Positions 40,401 through 54,675 of a stretch of 64,000 bases of DNA are shown one piece after another; within the stretch, counting starts at the first letter, position 1; every line of letters begins with the position of its first letter. The notes beneath the pieces are model-generated. The model made no database searches, was not told the origin of the DNA, and was given only the letters and a program-made list of their open reading frames with translations. The translations under genes were made by a program, and so were the position numbers. Source of the DNA: Lanius collurio (taxonomy: Eukaryota; Chordata; Aves; Passeriformes; Laniidae); NCBI GenBank assembly GCA_020086605.1, contig JACBWW010000007.1:17683396-17747395 (forward strand), written 5' to 3'.

Positions 40401-42270
40401 AGCAAGAGCTGCATACCTTATGGTATCTATTCTGAGCTCAGATTCAGAAGTAAGTATTTTCGGGAATGTCTCCAGTATTTTAAATGTAAATGGAAACATC
40501 CATGAACAGTGCAAAATAAGAACAGATGTTTTAACACATTTGCTAATAAAAATAAACATTTTTAGCAAAGATTGTTTTATGTAAATGGATTTTACTGGGC
40601 TCAGCCTTTCCAAAGGAGTATCATTAATTCTTTAGAAGTCTACTGCAAAGAAGAAAAATCTTCCTCCTGGAATAGTCTACCAAAACTTTCAGAGCCTCTT
40701 TTAGAATGTGCCTCTTAAGAGTGCCCCCCAATTTAAAACACTTAAGCAGGAGCAGGTAGATTCACTTTGCCTTTCTTGTTTTTTAAGAATAAACTCAAAT
40801 CAGAAGCAGGAAAGCTGGTTTAATATGCCAATTTAGTGGTCAAGTTCTAAATAAAAGCTCCATCAAGCTTCAACTGACCACATAAGTGGAGAACAGAGAA
40901 GTATTTATAGCCTGCTCTCCCTCAGCCACAAGCTCAGAAACCACAAAAGGACACATTACAACACGTGACTTCAAGCACATGATATCAAGTAATCAAGTTT
41001 CTCTTTCAGCCAATGACTCCCACTCTTCTATGGAATATTCTTTCACCATTCTTCTCTCTTTGATATTTTTAAACAGACATAGAATCCCATTGCAATAATG
41101 TGCCCCAAATTATTTTAAGAAAATGTAAGTCAACTACACTGAGATCGAGGTTTTTCTTTCATATTTTGCTTCCTAACAGTCAAATACCCTTCACCACCTT
41201 TTCCTCAACTTAAGGCCTGAGATCATTTCCAAAACTCATCAGCTGTTAACCCACTAAGAAGTCTTTCAAGAACAGCTTACTGTTAGAACCCATTACCACA
41301 TTCCACTATTTTTTCTTTATTAATGGCATTGAATAAGTAACTCTGTTTATAATGTCTAGAGTTGATGCTAATATCTGTCTTTTTACCATTCCCACACTCC
41401 CCAAACTAAACACATGGAGTTTCAGCACCTAAATGGAGCTCCAAAGTAACTTTTCAGAGCACATGCACCCATCAGTGCTCCATGGTGACAACGATCTTGT
41501 CGTGAAAGCTGAGACAGGCCAGCTTAAGTCTCAAGGGCACAAGCATTTTCACACTATTTGTTACTAATTAAAGTCTAGTAGCTTTTCTTTTCCAGCCTCT
41601 CAGGTCACACTTACACAACAGCAACTTCCAAATTAAGTTAGAGGCATGTAGCTCCCAAAGAGTTTCCCCACCCCCAGCTCCCTCTTCACCAAACTACTCA
41701 CTACCATCCTTTTTCAGGCTAGGACTTCCTTAGATATTACAAACATCTAAATTAAGGAACACGGATCAGACATCTTAACAATTTACTCACTACTTTGAGA
41801 AAAATCCTATATTTTGATGGAAAAAGGTTTTGAAATAGGCACACGAGTTAAAGAGAGGAGAGAATGATGTTAATAACCATGTATAGGCTGGCTGACTGAA
41901 TAATTTTTCTTTAACTAGAAGAACAGGCACCAGAAGAAATACTTTAGCTTGGTCAGGTGCACAGCTATGAAAGCCTCAGTTCCACCCACAGTAGTTTTTA
42001 CTGAGCAGATGAACACAGGGAAGTTGTTGTGAACCTCTATTGTAGCAATCTTAAAGCATGAGTAAACAAACGCACCACGCAGTCTAATTACTGCCGTGGA
42101 GTCTCTCGGTTATCACTTAGAGGTGTTATGCAGCTTTATCCACAGAGCTTGTTTTAAACTTTAGGATGTCTTATTACTACCATAGGCTCGGAGATGAAAA
42201 CCAAGACAGCTGCAAAAGAGGCAAGAGTATTCTCTCCTTTAAATTAAGCAGAAGTCACTAGTTCTCATTT
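31470..42270. other. Intronic sequence, little recognisable
   Basis: AT-rich, with the low-complexity tract at 34878-34981. The stretch 39830-40430 is purine-rich and somewhat GC-richer, with one CR1-like phrase (AGGCACTGGAACAGG near 40243) that is too short to call. No exon or RNA gene was seen. Confidence 0.6.
34878..34981. repeat. A/C-rich low-complexity tract
   Basis: About 100 bases almost free of G and T, including short CA runs and A runs ending in CC. Confidence 0.8.
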
Positions 42271-42325
42271 TAGAATTAGAGCAATGCAGGTTAGAAGGGA
42301 TCTCTCCAGATCATCTTGTCACTTT
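42271..42325 (-). mobile_element. Probable CR1 tail scrap
   Basis: TAGAATTAGAGCAATGCAGG followed by TTAGAAGGGATCTCTCCAGA and TCATCTTGTCAC resembles the reversed CR1 3' end (AGAATCATAGAATGG, TTGGAAGGGACCTC, GATCATC, GTCCAAC). It is only about 55 bases and diverged; a chance match is possible. Confidence 0.4.
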
Positions 42326-45300
42326 TTATGTAGACTACTCTGGTATTAACACATATTTTTTGTTGTTTGATTTAGAAATGCTGAGTTTAAGTAATTATTT
42401 TCATAATTAATTCCAAATATTATTAGTGAAATAGATTGTGTACACCTTGTCTTCATGCAAAGAAAACCTTGATTTTTAAGCACTTGACACTGGTCTTCAC
42501 ATTAAACCAAAGACACCAGTCTCCCACACCTGCCTGTGCTACAGACTTCCACAATCTTGAAGTACTGCTGCACTGGCATCCTTACTTCTATAAAACATGT
42601 TCTCATAAACACAGGAGAAAACATTAGGCATTTAAGGGCTGTTCCATTTGCCCCCCACATCATTATGTTTTGACTGCACTTAAAAACTTAAGGAAGGTCA
42701 AGCAATATGACACAAGTGATGCAAGAACATTCACATCAGAGAGTTAGTTTGGGGAGAAAAAGGGGGAGTTTTCTGGCTGGCTTATTTTAAAGTAACATTC
42801 CCTAAAGTATGTAGTCCCCCACATACTTCTCATTCTATAAATCATCAAGCTTCTTGACATTTACGCAAACTGTTAACTCCCACCCCTCTCCCAATTACTT
42901 CTTTTCTGATGCCAGATGCTACTCACAAAACAAGGCAGTGTTCCATGGATGTCAGCATCTTGCCAAATCAGCGCCTGACTCATCAGTCAGCGCTCTGGGA
43001 TGTCACTTCATTCCAGTCAGAAGCACTACCTAGAACTCTGGCACTTGGCACCATCTCCTTCCCCCACAGCAAAACTTGCTGCTGCTTCACCCATTTCAGC
43101 TTCAAACCCAGAGGAACAGAGCTGCCTCTCTAGGAATGCACCCACATACAGTCACTGCCCAGCGGCTTGTCACTCAGCAAAGTGAAATAGATGTCTCTAT
43201 GAACAAGCCAACAGCACATCCCAAGCGGAAAAGAAAGCACAAAGCTGTCTGTACAGCCAGAGTCCCTTCTGACAGCTCTTGCAGGACTACAGGAGATACA
43301 CGCTTAACACTTTGGTCTTTTCTACATACTACAGGAAATGCAAGGAAGTCCAGATCACACCTTCAATCAGTTTAAGGAAGAAGTGACAAGATGCAGCTGC
43401 CTGCAGCACCACAAACGTGCTCTTTCACTCCTCTACCAACCTAACTGCCCAGCACCAGGCTTGGGAAGTTCCCTGTGCTCGAGTCCACAGGGCTGTAAAG
43501 ACCACATTCCTCCACTCCACATCTCCAAGACATAACTATGAATTTGACAGTGCAGTTCTTCCCTTTACATTAGTACTGTCAAAGATCAGCTACAAGCCAC
43601 ATAACCAAGCAGCTGCTATTCTGCAGCAAGAAACAGTCATCATAAGCAGAATTAAGTGGTCTGACTGTGGGCAGAGGGAGAAAGCAAAAAAAAAAAAAAA
43701 GCCACTATTTCACTAGCCATAAAGGTCTGCAAGTATTTGCAGTTGTCTTAATGATTCAACTATTACCACAACTCAAGCAAACTTTGTTTGGCTTTTGTCA
43801 CCATTTTTAACATTTAAGAAAGCAAATGCCTGCATAAAAGCATGATTATTTTAATCTTGAAATACCTTACAGTTTGCATTAAAACAGCAAAGGAATATTG
43901 CTATTTTAATTCTACATGCCCGCCAGAAATCTAGCCTCAAGTCATTTTTCAAAAAAATTATATTAGATATATGCTGCCATAAAAGATTTTTAAACAAGTT
44001 ACAGCAAACATCATTAATAGAGGAAAAATCCTCAAGATAACCACTTCTTAGGAAGTAAATCAGAGGCTTAAGAACCTTCCTTTAAGAAAAAAAGATAAGC
44101 CTTTTAAATTTGAGACCTCCTGGGCTGAAAGAGGCAGGAGATGCAAAACCACAATCCAGATTGCCTTTATAAACATGTTTTCATACCTGCCCATGTTCAC
44201 TGTGCACTGCTTCACAAAAGCACGGGAATGTTTCCTATTGCTTTTGTGTCTTTACAGTGAAGAGTATGGAAACACAACCTCCTTATGTCAGACAAAAGCT
44301 TATAGCATCAAGAAGTCAACATATACATATTCATGAATCAGCTTAAAGCAATCATGCAGTTCTGGGCTAAGGAGAGAGCTTTTTTTTCCCCATTCTTCTC
44401 TTCATTTCTTCCCTCTTGGTGCAAATACGCAGGCACCTCCTACCAAATTGGGCCATCTGGTCACTTGACAAGTGTAAATAGCAAGCAGTTGGTTAACACT
44501 GTTCAGGAGATTAACAATACTACAGCATTTGTAGCTGAAGTTACAATAACCTTGTGGCTTAGTTTTGTGCTGTCTTTTTTTGTTGTTGTTTTTTAAATCT
44601 TAGAAGGTGAAAGAATTGTGTAGTTGTGCTCAATAATTAAACAAATTTCTTAGCCTAGCTTTAGCCCACCTGCCCCCATCCTCCCCACTATGATATTAAC
44701 AACCAACGATATATTCATTCAATTAGCCATGTACCTGTTGTACCAACAATATACAAAGAGCTTAAAGTCAAAAATAAAGGGGAATTATTTAGAACTCTGA
44801 AAACTGCTTGTTTAAGGTAGTCAGGAATTGAAAACGTGATAAAAATTTCTGGGTAAAAAAGATAAAAATACTAAATATTCTTTAAAAAGAAACAGTGCAA
44901 GACATTTTTAAATCTATATACTGGATTTTAAACATTAAATTAACTTGATAATGTTTGTAATATTTAAGGTTAAAAAAATATTTCTCAGGTATTTTTTTTT
45001 TCTTAAACTAGGCGAGCAAAAAGTATGATTTATCAGTTAAGCTTTCCAAAGTTCATACTGGTGGTAAGGAGACTAGAAAACGAAACGTTAAGGCAACTCT
45101 AAACATCATGCTTGCTCTTAATGTAATTCCATTAAAAAAATCAAAGAAAAAGGAACTACACAGTTTAATAGAAAGGAGTTTACAGCTGGTCTGTAAAACA
45201 CACACAACACACAAGTAAATATCAGCATGTCAGTGTATTCTATGTTTATAGAAAAATGTTGAGTATTAAATTAAATGACTAACATTAATCTAACAAAATC

Positions 45301-47805
45301 TGCTTAGAGTGTAAGGAGTCTTTGCAACCAAAGCAAAATGTCTAGCCTCAACTGACTTACATCATACTTCTGCAAATATCAGCACAAAAGTTTACTTTTT
45401 TAGCTATGACCTAGTCAATAAACTGCTTTAAGCCCACATTTGCAGTAACCTCCTTCATACATATTTCACATAATAAAAGTGTGTTTCTACCCAGGCACTT
45501 TTTATACTAAGATTAAACAGCAGCCTGGTTTTTAAGAACTTTCATGCAGGTAAATTTTAAATAATGTCTTCCCTCTCTGAAAAAAAATACTCACTGAATA
45601 AGTAGATGTGGAAATCCCCAACATTTCCTCCACATTCCCAAAACTCATCCAGTGATTCTGTTACTATAGCCTCAAGCCAAAGGCAAAGACACCAAATACA
45701 TATTAACAGAACACAATTCTCCTTAAAGTGAGCTTTGGGATCCCAGAGGCTAATGCACCACTCATTCAGGAACCACAGATAATGCCAGTCCGGGAAATTA
45801 CAGTTTATTCAACTCACAGTCACCTCAAGAATAAGACCAAGTAAATAAACAGACTTGAGCTTTTTCTCAACAACCTTTCTTCAGATATATTACCATCCCA
45901 AAAATAGGATTAGATTCAGCTCTCTAGTGTCCTGCAGGAAATAAATCTAAAGAAACTATAAGTTTCAGTAACCTACCTACAACTGCTAGTAATGAAATTA
46001 AGACTGCAAGAGCAATTCTCAGATGTGTTACTTAACTACCTTCTTTGTAGCTTCACAGTGTACTATCCATGCTTCATGGAAGGCAAGCAGTTCTACCATT
46101 TACAGTATAGATTTGGAAGCCAAACTTCTGCAAAATACACACAGCCATTTATTCTTCACATTAATCCTTACATTGTCTTATGCACATCATATATGTTCCA
46201 ACAACAGTAGCATTGTTCAGTTTTATTTTCTAATGACCTCTTGACAAATACAGCAGTTTCATGTTAGCCATCAAATGCCACTGCTGATTCAGATTCATCT
46301 CAAGGGATGCATAAAATAGTTGTACATGCACAGATAATGGATACTGTTTATACTTCATTACAATAACATGTGCAAAGAACTCATTTAAAGGACTGTGAAA
46401 AGAAGTGAAGAACTGTAAAACACTAAGTATGAACTGCAAGTTACTAATGCAATTCAGATAACAAGAAATCTATTTTGGTTCATCTGCATGTCTACTCCAC
46501 AGTGTAAATTAGAAGCATTAGAGACAAAAAACTACTGGACAAATAGTTCAGTATTCCTTCCCTCTCCTCAGTCCATCCATACAATTATCTCCAGATGTAC
46601 TTCATACACAAGGTTTTCTTTCTGCATACAACTATTTTGATTATTAACATTAATTTTGCAAAACTTAAATGGCACATCAGCAGATGTTCTTTTCAGAGGA
46701 TTTCACAACATCTCATCTTAATGGGTGAAGTAGAGGAAGAGCCTAATTGTCCTTAATCCTCTATTCAAAATAGGTTAGATGAAATCCTCTTTTGACTGAA
46801 GCAAAGAGATTAGTGAGTGTCACCAGGAAAAAGAAACACTATTCCCCCCTTCACCCTGCCCTGTATCTAGATGAGCTTAATGATTAATGAAGGAAACAGA
46901 TTCTCCTATTTCAAAAAGAGAAACTAGTCTACAGAGCAAAATAAATGGAAAAATGTCTCTATGAAATCTCCCAATTCTTAAGCTTCCATGCTTGTAGTAA
47001 TGATGCAAATAAGACACATGCCAGAACACACTTTCACAGTACACCTCAGTAACCAAAAAAGAACTCGTATGAAGACCCTTTTTTTTAAATATCATTACAC
47101 ATCTGGATCCCTAGTAAATCTTGGATTAATTTTTAGCATTGCTGAATGAATAGCACACAATTTAAGGAAGAAAATGTGCACCCATCTGCACATGAATGCA
47201 TGCAGATAGAGGAATAAAGAGGGAAATGGTAGGCATAGGGAGAAGAAACAGAACACTTAGATAACAAGAAAAAAAACAACCCCAAAACACAGTCATTATA
47301 GGTGTGTGTTCACACACAGTTTTTTTCCTATAACACAGTAATTTTGTTACCTGGAAGCATTAAAGTACCCTTACAACCTCTCTCTATGGAAAAGATGGAC
47401 AATACTCTCATCCCTGTCCCAAAAAAAGATGAATGCACAAATTAACATCCAGAGCCACAAAGATATCTAGGTGATTTATCAGCCTGTGGTCTTCTGGGAT
47501 CTTCCAAACAAACTCCCAAGCCATGGGCTCATCTCCTCAGTCTCCTAGAACAATTCAAGCTAGGCTGCCAGTTTCTTCCTAAAAATAATGCATTCTTTTT
47601 AATATAGTATCACAAATACTCAATACTTTCAAAATTAAAATAAAAGTTAAATTGAAAAAAAAAAAAACCAAACAAAACACTTTTCATAATGACTCGAGAG
47701 CCTGCTCATGCCACAGGCTTCTTAGAGTCATTACTGAGAGAGAAGAAAAACAGCTTGTGTACATGTGATATAGAAAAAGAATCCCTGATTTGCCTTGTCT
47801 ACCTG

Positions 47806-47824
47806 CAGCTGTTGCCATGGCAAT
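47806..47824. promoter_or_regulatory. E-box overlapping a near-consensus RFX X-box
   Basis: CAGCTG (47806-47811) runs directly into GTTGCCATGGCAAT (47811-47824), which matches the palindromic RFX X-box GTTGCCATGGCAAC at 13 of 14 positions. It lies in intron 1, about 6.9 kb downstream of the ATP11A donor. The motif match is seen; any binding or enhancer activity is inference. Confidence 0.45.
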
Positions 47825-48025
47825 TATAGCAGAGAAGATAATAGCATTCCAGTGTCATTTGGCTTCACAGCTCAGGATGAACTTCAGCTGAAATGTCCCC
47901 CAACATTTATACAAAATAATACATTATCCTGTGTAATGGTAAGCCACTAGAATAAGGAGAATTATTCTGGAAAAAAGATAATCTGTCTAAAAGACTTACA
48001 GGAGGAAAGGCAGGCTATTTTGCTC

Positions 48026-48066
48026 AAAAAAAAAAAAAAGCCCAACCAAAAAAACAAACAAAAAAT
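48026..48066. repeat. A-rich low-complexity tract
   Basis: A run of 14 A followed by AAC- and CAAA-like units. Confidence 0.75.
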
Positions 48067-50184
48067 CCCAGTGAAGTTGAATCCAGTTGCATAACAGGTT
48101 CTAAAACATCTGCTCAGTCTTCTCTGTGACACATTTTTCTCTTGCTTCTACTCCCTGACACACCTGCACATGACACTCAGCAGGCATCCCACAGTATAGC
48201 CCATTGGAGCACCTCAGAAACCACAATGGGTTTGCAGTCACACTTAAACCTATGTAGATGGATTAAGTTTTATTATGCTCATCTCAACACCACAAAAGTA
48301 GCCAGCTATGGTATTTGTGGAATGCTATACTTGTCAGCCCTGTTACTGTTTTCTAAGTGTTGGGGGTCTAAAAAGTAGACTCATTAGAAAATCCATTCCA
48401 TCTTGTCACTTTTCTTGTTTTAACCACTACTGCAGGATAGAAGGAAAAAATCAATGAGAAATGGTGATCAGAGATGTTAAGCTATAAATATGTTCTGTTG
48501 TACTTCGTCCTCTTCCATTCCCGAAAATAATTTTCAAAAGGCTTCCTGTTTGCACAACTGATATTCAGTGATGCTAGAGAAAACGCATAAAAGAGGAACA
48601 ATATTAAACTTTTTTTAATCAAACAGGTTATCATGAGACAAAAGCACCTACACCGTTCTCATGTCAGAATTTTTGATGCTAAAAAAAGATTAAAACTTCT
48701 TGAACTATTTTAAGTCACTGAAACAGTTCTGTGATTTTGATGCTCCAAAAGCAATGTTTCCTACTATCATAGAGCATCTGATGAGTGCAGATGAGCAATA
48801 TTTTGTAGTCAATAGCAACCAGCGTGTAATATGTACACTGACTTCCTGTAAGTGAACTGGTTTACATACGCAATGTCCTATTTTCATTTGTTTATTCTCA
48901 AAAGAAAAAGGAAATTATGTTTTTCTTGTGCAAATTAGCTAATTGATGGAGTGGGGGGGAGGGGAAAAAAACAGAACCGATGCAATTCTCTGTATTTATT
49001 GCCCTTCAGCAATAAATAATTGATGGGGGAATGCAGAGTATCTGGGGGGTTTTTGAGCATCAGTAATACTGAAATATCTTAGGAGTACATTACAAACCAG
49101 AATGAACACAAGACTCACTACCAGTATGAAGAGTTAGATCTGCAAGAGTGCCAAATTCTGTCAGCCACATTCAACAGAACTGACTTCCAAGTAAGCTTTC
49201 AAATTTTGCCTTTTTTAAATAATTTGCTGAAGAGTCAGCAGGAAGCACTCTAGACAGATACCCAACCCCCAAAAAATAAGAGAAAAAGGCAATTAGGCAA
49301 ATAACAAAGCAATGGTGCTTGGGGAAACAGGAATTCCAAAGTTACTCATACTGTTTGATGCCCTCCGTTGAACCTTTCACAGCAGGAAGAACTGGTACCT
49401 GCAGTGAAGCAGGGCTAAGAGACGGGAAGCATCTCAAGTTTCAAAAGAACATTGTGACATGCAGACTTGCACAAGAGATAACAAAAACGGATTACATACC
49501 AGGAATAGACACAAACCCTTAAGAGCTGCAAGTTACTAATTGTTGACCCATGAATACAAACACAGCTCCTATAGAGAGCATCTTTTGTACACCCAATGCA
49601 GCTAGCAGACAAAGTCTGTCATATAAATGTGTTTATATACAGCTTAAAACAGCTTCAGATCTTGTAAAATTATGCCTCTGAACTTAAACAAAACATAACA
49701 CAATGCTTTTGACTTACTTGACTAGGAAGAAAACTGTTTGTTAACAGGAGCATTGACTAAGAAACACAGAGAGCACCAGTTTAATACTCATCTGCAAGAG
49801 TGCAAAGAAGGCTGAATAAATTCAGAAGCAAAAGCAAGAACCAAACACCCTGAAATGAATTAACTAAATTTAGATTAAAAACAATAGGTCATCTGAAACA
49901 CTTGACAAATGGACTGTCCTTTAAGACACAAATAACTATTAAGCACCAAGGCTCACAATTTCACCAACTTTCAGGTCAAAGTAGTTATCAACCTTTAATG
50001 CATCAAAGTAAGATAAATATATAAATAAACTCAAGTTCAATATTAATTTATGTCCACTAAGACAATACACACAACTAAAATACTTGGGAAATTTAATTAA
50101 AAAACAGTTTTAGAATTATAATGCTAATCAAAAGCAACAAAATCATCTAAGTCAATGACCCAAAACTCACAGGCTGTCATGAAA

Positions 50185-50232
50185 CTTAGTTAAGAACTTG
50201 CTAAAAATCTTAGTTAAGAACTTGCTTACCAT
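50185..50232. repeat. 24-bp tandem duplication
   Basis: CTTAGTTAAGAACTTGCT occurs at 50185-50202 and again at 50209-50226, separated by AAAAAT, giving a 24-bp period with two copies. The second copy loses similarity after 50226. Confidence 0.85.
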
Positions 50233-53200
50233 AACTTCCTGGTTAGGCTAGTCAAACATCTTCTTAAACTACGATTAAAGTTGACTCACTTCTACAAAAG
50301 TGAAAAATAGAGCATCCATTTGTAAACCCAATTTATTCCAGCCTCCCAAAAGAGATTTTTCAGAAATACCTGCACAACTAAGAGGCCAGCAGCACCCCAG
50401 AGACCAAAGCTGTAGTAAATCACTGTTCCTTCTGGAAACACATCTTACCTGCTACTACAGGCATTTACAGATATTTACACAGGGAACAAATACTTAAGAT
50501 CCAGATTTGTAATCCTAAAGTAACAGCAGAACCCTAAAGAGGGGAAGCAATAAAGTAGCAAGATCCCTAAATTTACTAAATAATACAGGCAAAACTCTTC
50601 AGTAATACAGATCTCTGACCCAGAAGCATTTACTGTACAACCCAAAGTCATCAACCTGGGCAGGAGCTTTTGGTGACAAGGGCCAGCAGCCTTACTAATA
50701 CAAAACAGACTGTCACCATAGACTGCAAGATGTTTAGCAACCATTTAATGTCCAAATAAGTATATGCTGGAGAGCAACCTCTTCCCAGATTGTCCAGATA
50801 TATTCAAATTAACAGTATTCAGGAATATCCAAATCCATAAAAAGCTGCCATGAATACACAAAAGACATATGCACATGTTTTATTAAGGAAAGTGTTCATT
50901 TTGTGAAAGATGTCACCAAAACTTGTTTAAATAACATAACCAGCTTTTGACTGTGATGAGGACAGACTTCAGAAGTCCTAAGACCAGGAAAAAATAAGTG
51001 AATCAGAGAAAACTAAAGCAGCTACACTAACACAGGCAGAATAGATCACCTAATGATATCCAGTGTCCCAAATAATTTAACTATAAAACAGAAGCTAATT
51101 TTGTAAGGAGGCAGCTTTAATTGCCATTGTATGTTTGGCTTTTCCTTAAACAGTGTACTGCTTAATATTAAGCTAACAAGTTTCTCTTGTTATTAAGCAC
51201 ACAGCAGGTTCTGCATGACACTTACAGGATATCCCATGCTAATTCTGTATTCTCTGCTGTGCAGCTGCCTTCCCTGGGGCAGCACATATCCTCTGGGGAA
51301 TCCAAGGAGAAGACAGAGAAGTATGTTGTCTGATGCAAAAGCAACATCCATAAAAAAAGATAATATTTTCATACAGTATGTGACAAAAAGTATAGTCCCC
51401 TCAAGTAATGTTCATACTACTCACACACAGCCATTACATCCATTATTTGGGAAATAATAACTTTTGGTGTCAAAATTTTTCTTATTTATCTTTACGCAGA
51501 AGACTTATTCAGTTCCTGTGATTCCATGTAGAAGCAAAACTGTATATTATGGTAGTTTTATTTCGTGATTTAAAGATGCCTCTAATATAGATAATATACT
51601 TTTTAAAGCAAGTAAAATACACAGATTAACCTCACTAGACACAAATAAGAAAATTACAATGCTGTACATCAGCCTGAAAAATCACAAATGATTTGGAAAA
51701 CTGAACATCGTATCAGCCGTACTGCAGTGAAACAAACACCTTTTCTGTAAAAGAAGTTATTTTTCATCATCAGTCCTGTAAATTGCGTATGGCTGAAGTA
51801 ATGGTTACAGGAAGCAAGAGGTGAAGTGAAAAGAGCCTAAAATTTGTGGAATGGTCTAAAGAGGCAAAACAAAACAACATCAACTTAAAAATTTAGTAAG
51901 ATAGAGACAATTCCCTCTGTCCTTCTAAGAGAACACATCATCTCTTGGTGAAGAGAGATGAAATACAGTATGACTAGCATGCTGAACATATATTTTATTC
52001 AACCCACATCACTCAACTCTTCAGTACCTTGAAGATATAAAAAGGACACTCAATGCAGGTAAAACAGCAAATATTTGAAAATGCTAACCAGGAAGCTGGC
52101 AGCGCCCAGACATTGCTAATCTTCCACAGGGCCTAGGAAATATGTGCACTGATTTTGCACTGCTTCAGGACAGAAACTGTCCAGTAAAGGAAAGAGGAAC
52201 TGGGCGGATCTTCACATTCATAACAAAACCCCAGTATTTAACTTATGCCTTTATGTCCTACAACAAACAGGACCGAGAAAGAAATGACCCAGAACTGTTA
52301 GAAACCATCCTATTAGAAATCTCCATTAGTCCATCACAACTGTTTGTTTTCCCAAGATCATACCATAAGAACTCCCAGATAACTCAGCATCTCCAGATGC
52401 ATCAGCCAAGGTTCTCAGCATAATCCAGAGACTAGCATTCTCTACAAAGGACCTGCATGTGAACAAGTCCAGGAGACTTGCAGAACAAAAATTCGTAGTT
52501 CTAAGACCTTGACCACGGAAACGTTTCTGCATAGCTTTTAACTAAACCCAAGTTTGATCTTACTTTGGAATAAACACAGGATGTAACTATCTATCCACTC
52601 CAACTCTCCCACAGAAGAGTCACCACTTTGTCGCCCTTATTAAAAAGCAGTTTGGAAAGTGGCAAGCACATCTTCATCTGTGTGCCTGGCTGGTGTGTAC
52701 AGAGCTTTGGTGAACACCGCTGGAGTGATACCCCTGACATGTACATCTGCAGAGCAGTCAGTTTCAGGCCCAGCAATTAAACTAGTACTTTTCATTTTCA
52801 CTGCTGTACAGGTACAAAAGTAGTTGAACCATGGAGATACAAAAAAAGAAGATGAGATAAACCACATACTACAGACCTTAATGGTCGCCAGACCTCAGTG
52901 GTCTTACTGAAATGAACACAAATTTACTTACAGCATCTTTTCCCCAAAATTACCTTTCCACAGAAGAAAGCTTTCAAAGTTAAGCCATTGAATGAATGCA
53001 AAAGAACAAGAAGCAACAGGTGGAAATATACCAGGCAGCATGGACCAACCAAGGCAATTACCTAGGTACAGCCTATCGGCATACACACAATACAGAAAGT
53101 AGCACAACCTAGGAAATAGCAACACTTCTTCACATGGGATACAGTAACGTTTCGTTCATCTTTTAGACTGCTGCATTAGTCTCATCAGCCGTGCAGGAGG

Positions 53201-53528
53201 GTGGTGACAGTCCACAACTCAAAAGCTAGAGCCCCTTGCTTTTAACATATTGTCTTCTCATGCATATTTACTACGGCTGCTCTCAAGCCCATTTCCTCAA
53301 TATTTGATGCTTAAATCTACTTTGGAAGGGGTTACCAACAGTGTTATGCAGAAGCGATTTAATGGTGTGCTTGCTCTGTGCAAAATGAACACACCATTTG
53401 TACAGACTCCAGATGTGAGCACACACAAAGAAATCTTAAACAACATCCAGCAGTTAGATCAGCACTGGCAGATCTCTACACCCCAAGTGATCCTACCTGT
53501 TTCCAAATAGACCTCAGCACAACTCACC

Positions 53529-53552
53529 TGGTCTCTATAACCATAGAGACCA
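53529..53552. repeat. Perfect 10-bp hairpin (4-nt loop)
   Basis: TGGTCTCTAT, loop AACC, ATAGAGACCA. About the size expected by chance. Confidence 0.85.
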
Positions 53553-54675
53553 CGGCTTCTCTTATACCTCATTCTTATTTTTGCTACACATTATTTTGAG
53601 TATTCCCTCCCTTCCCTTAACACTACTTTCTGAAGGTCCATGTACACATAGCTGCTTTCAGTACTTACCTCTCCACTATCTCCTCATGCCACATAGATTC
53701 TATTGTAAATCGGAAGAAAAAAGGAGTATCATTTTTCATCTCTAATACTTTTCTTAAGTTTATACTTCAAAACAACAGACTTCAGCCTGTATTAGGTGGA
53801 CACAGCTCTTGGGACACACAAAACTAAGTGTATTTACTGTGAGAAAACTTGAGTGCTCTGACCAAAGAAAAAATATTTCCTGCATAGGAGAAAAAGCTAT
53901 TTGTATTTGAAAATCCAAATCATCTCTCCCTCTCTTTAAAAAATTACTTCCATACTGAAAAGCAGAAAACTGCCATTTTCAGGTATTGGTGGTCCCCGTG
54001 CCTTGTACTGTACAACCCCACACTTACAGGCATTCTGCTAATCTACTTAAACCATTATCCTGAGCATTTATTAGGGGTTCCATGGAACTGGAGCCGCACT
54101 CACTGACGCACCTCACCCTACACTTGGACCCACTCTAATGCGCTGCCGAGCTGCTCTCTCGGGCGGTGCCGGTGGGTTTTCACACGCTGACCAACAAGCC
54201 CTCTTCTCCCGGAGTACTCACAAGTCTGGTGTGTTTGAATCTTACTACGCACACCTACAAAAACTTGGGACTGTTCCGACCAGTACACTTAAGTCGGACA
54301 TTTCCACAAAAAGTCGCTCGACTGAAACAATAAAACGAGGAGAAAGGGAAAAAAGAAAACCAAAACCAAACGTGCTAAAAAAAAAAAAAAGAAGAGCTGG
54401 AGGTTTGCTATGTCCTGCTAACTACGTATCACAGCACGCTGTAAGTTACAGTGCTCTGAACTTAGGTCAAGCCGCCGCTGTGGTTCAGCGAAGGACAGTC
54501 CCAAGCGGCGAGCGGGCTGCGGGGAGCGCACACGGTGCCGCCGCTGCTGCATCCCCGCTTGTACCGGGCATCACCGCGGCGGCCCCAAGGCTGCCCGGCC
54601 GCCGAGCCGGTCACGGGACGCCCAACTCCTGACCGAGCCCGTCCTGCGAGCCGGGGGGCGAGCGGCACCGGCAGT

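Larger units (their letters stand above)
42326..54109. other. Intronic sequence proximal to exon 1
   Basis: It holds the X-box/E-box at 47806-47824, the low-complexity tract at 48026-48066, the tandem duplication at 50185-50232 and the hairpin at 53529-53552. The 42900-43720 stretch is pyrimidine-rich and GC-richer, with four overlapping short plus-strand frames, probably a composition effect. No exon was recognised. Confidence 0.6.

Noticed and set aside
51278..51289. GGCAGCACATAT, like the 5' end of U6 snRNA
   Set aside because: The match ends after 12 bases and no further U6 sequence or A-rich tail follows.
54138..54632. 164-codon plus-strand frame in the CpG island
   Set aside because: It overlaps ATP11A intron 1 on the opposite strand, owes its length to GC-rich sequence with few stops, includes a homopolymer-encoded Lys run, and resembles no known protein.
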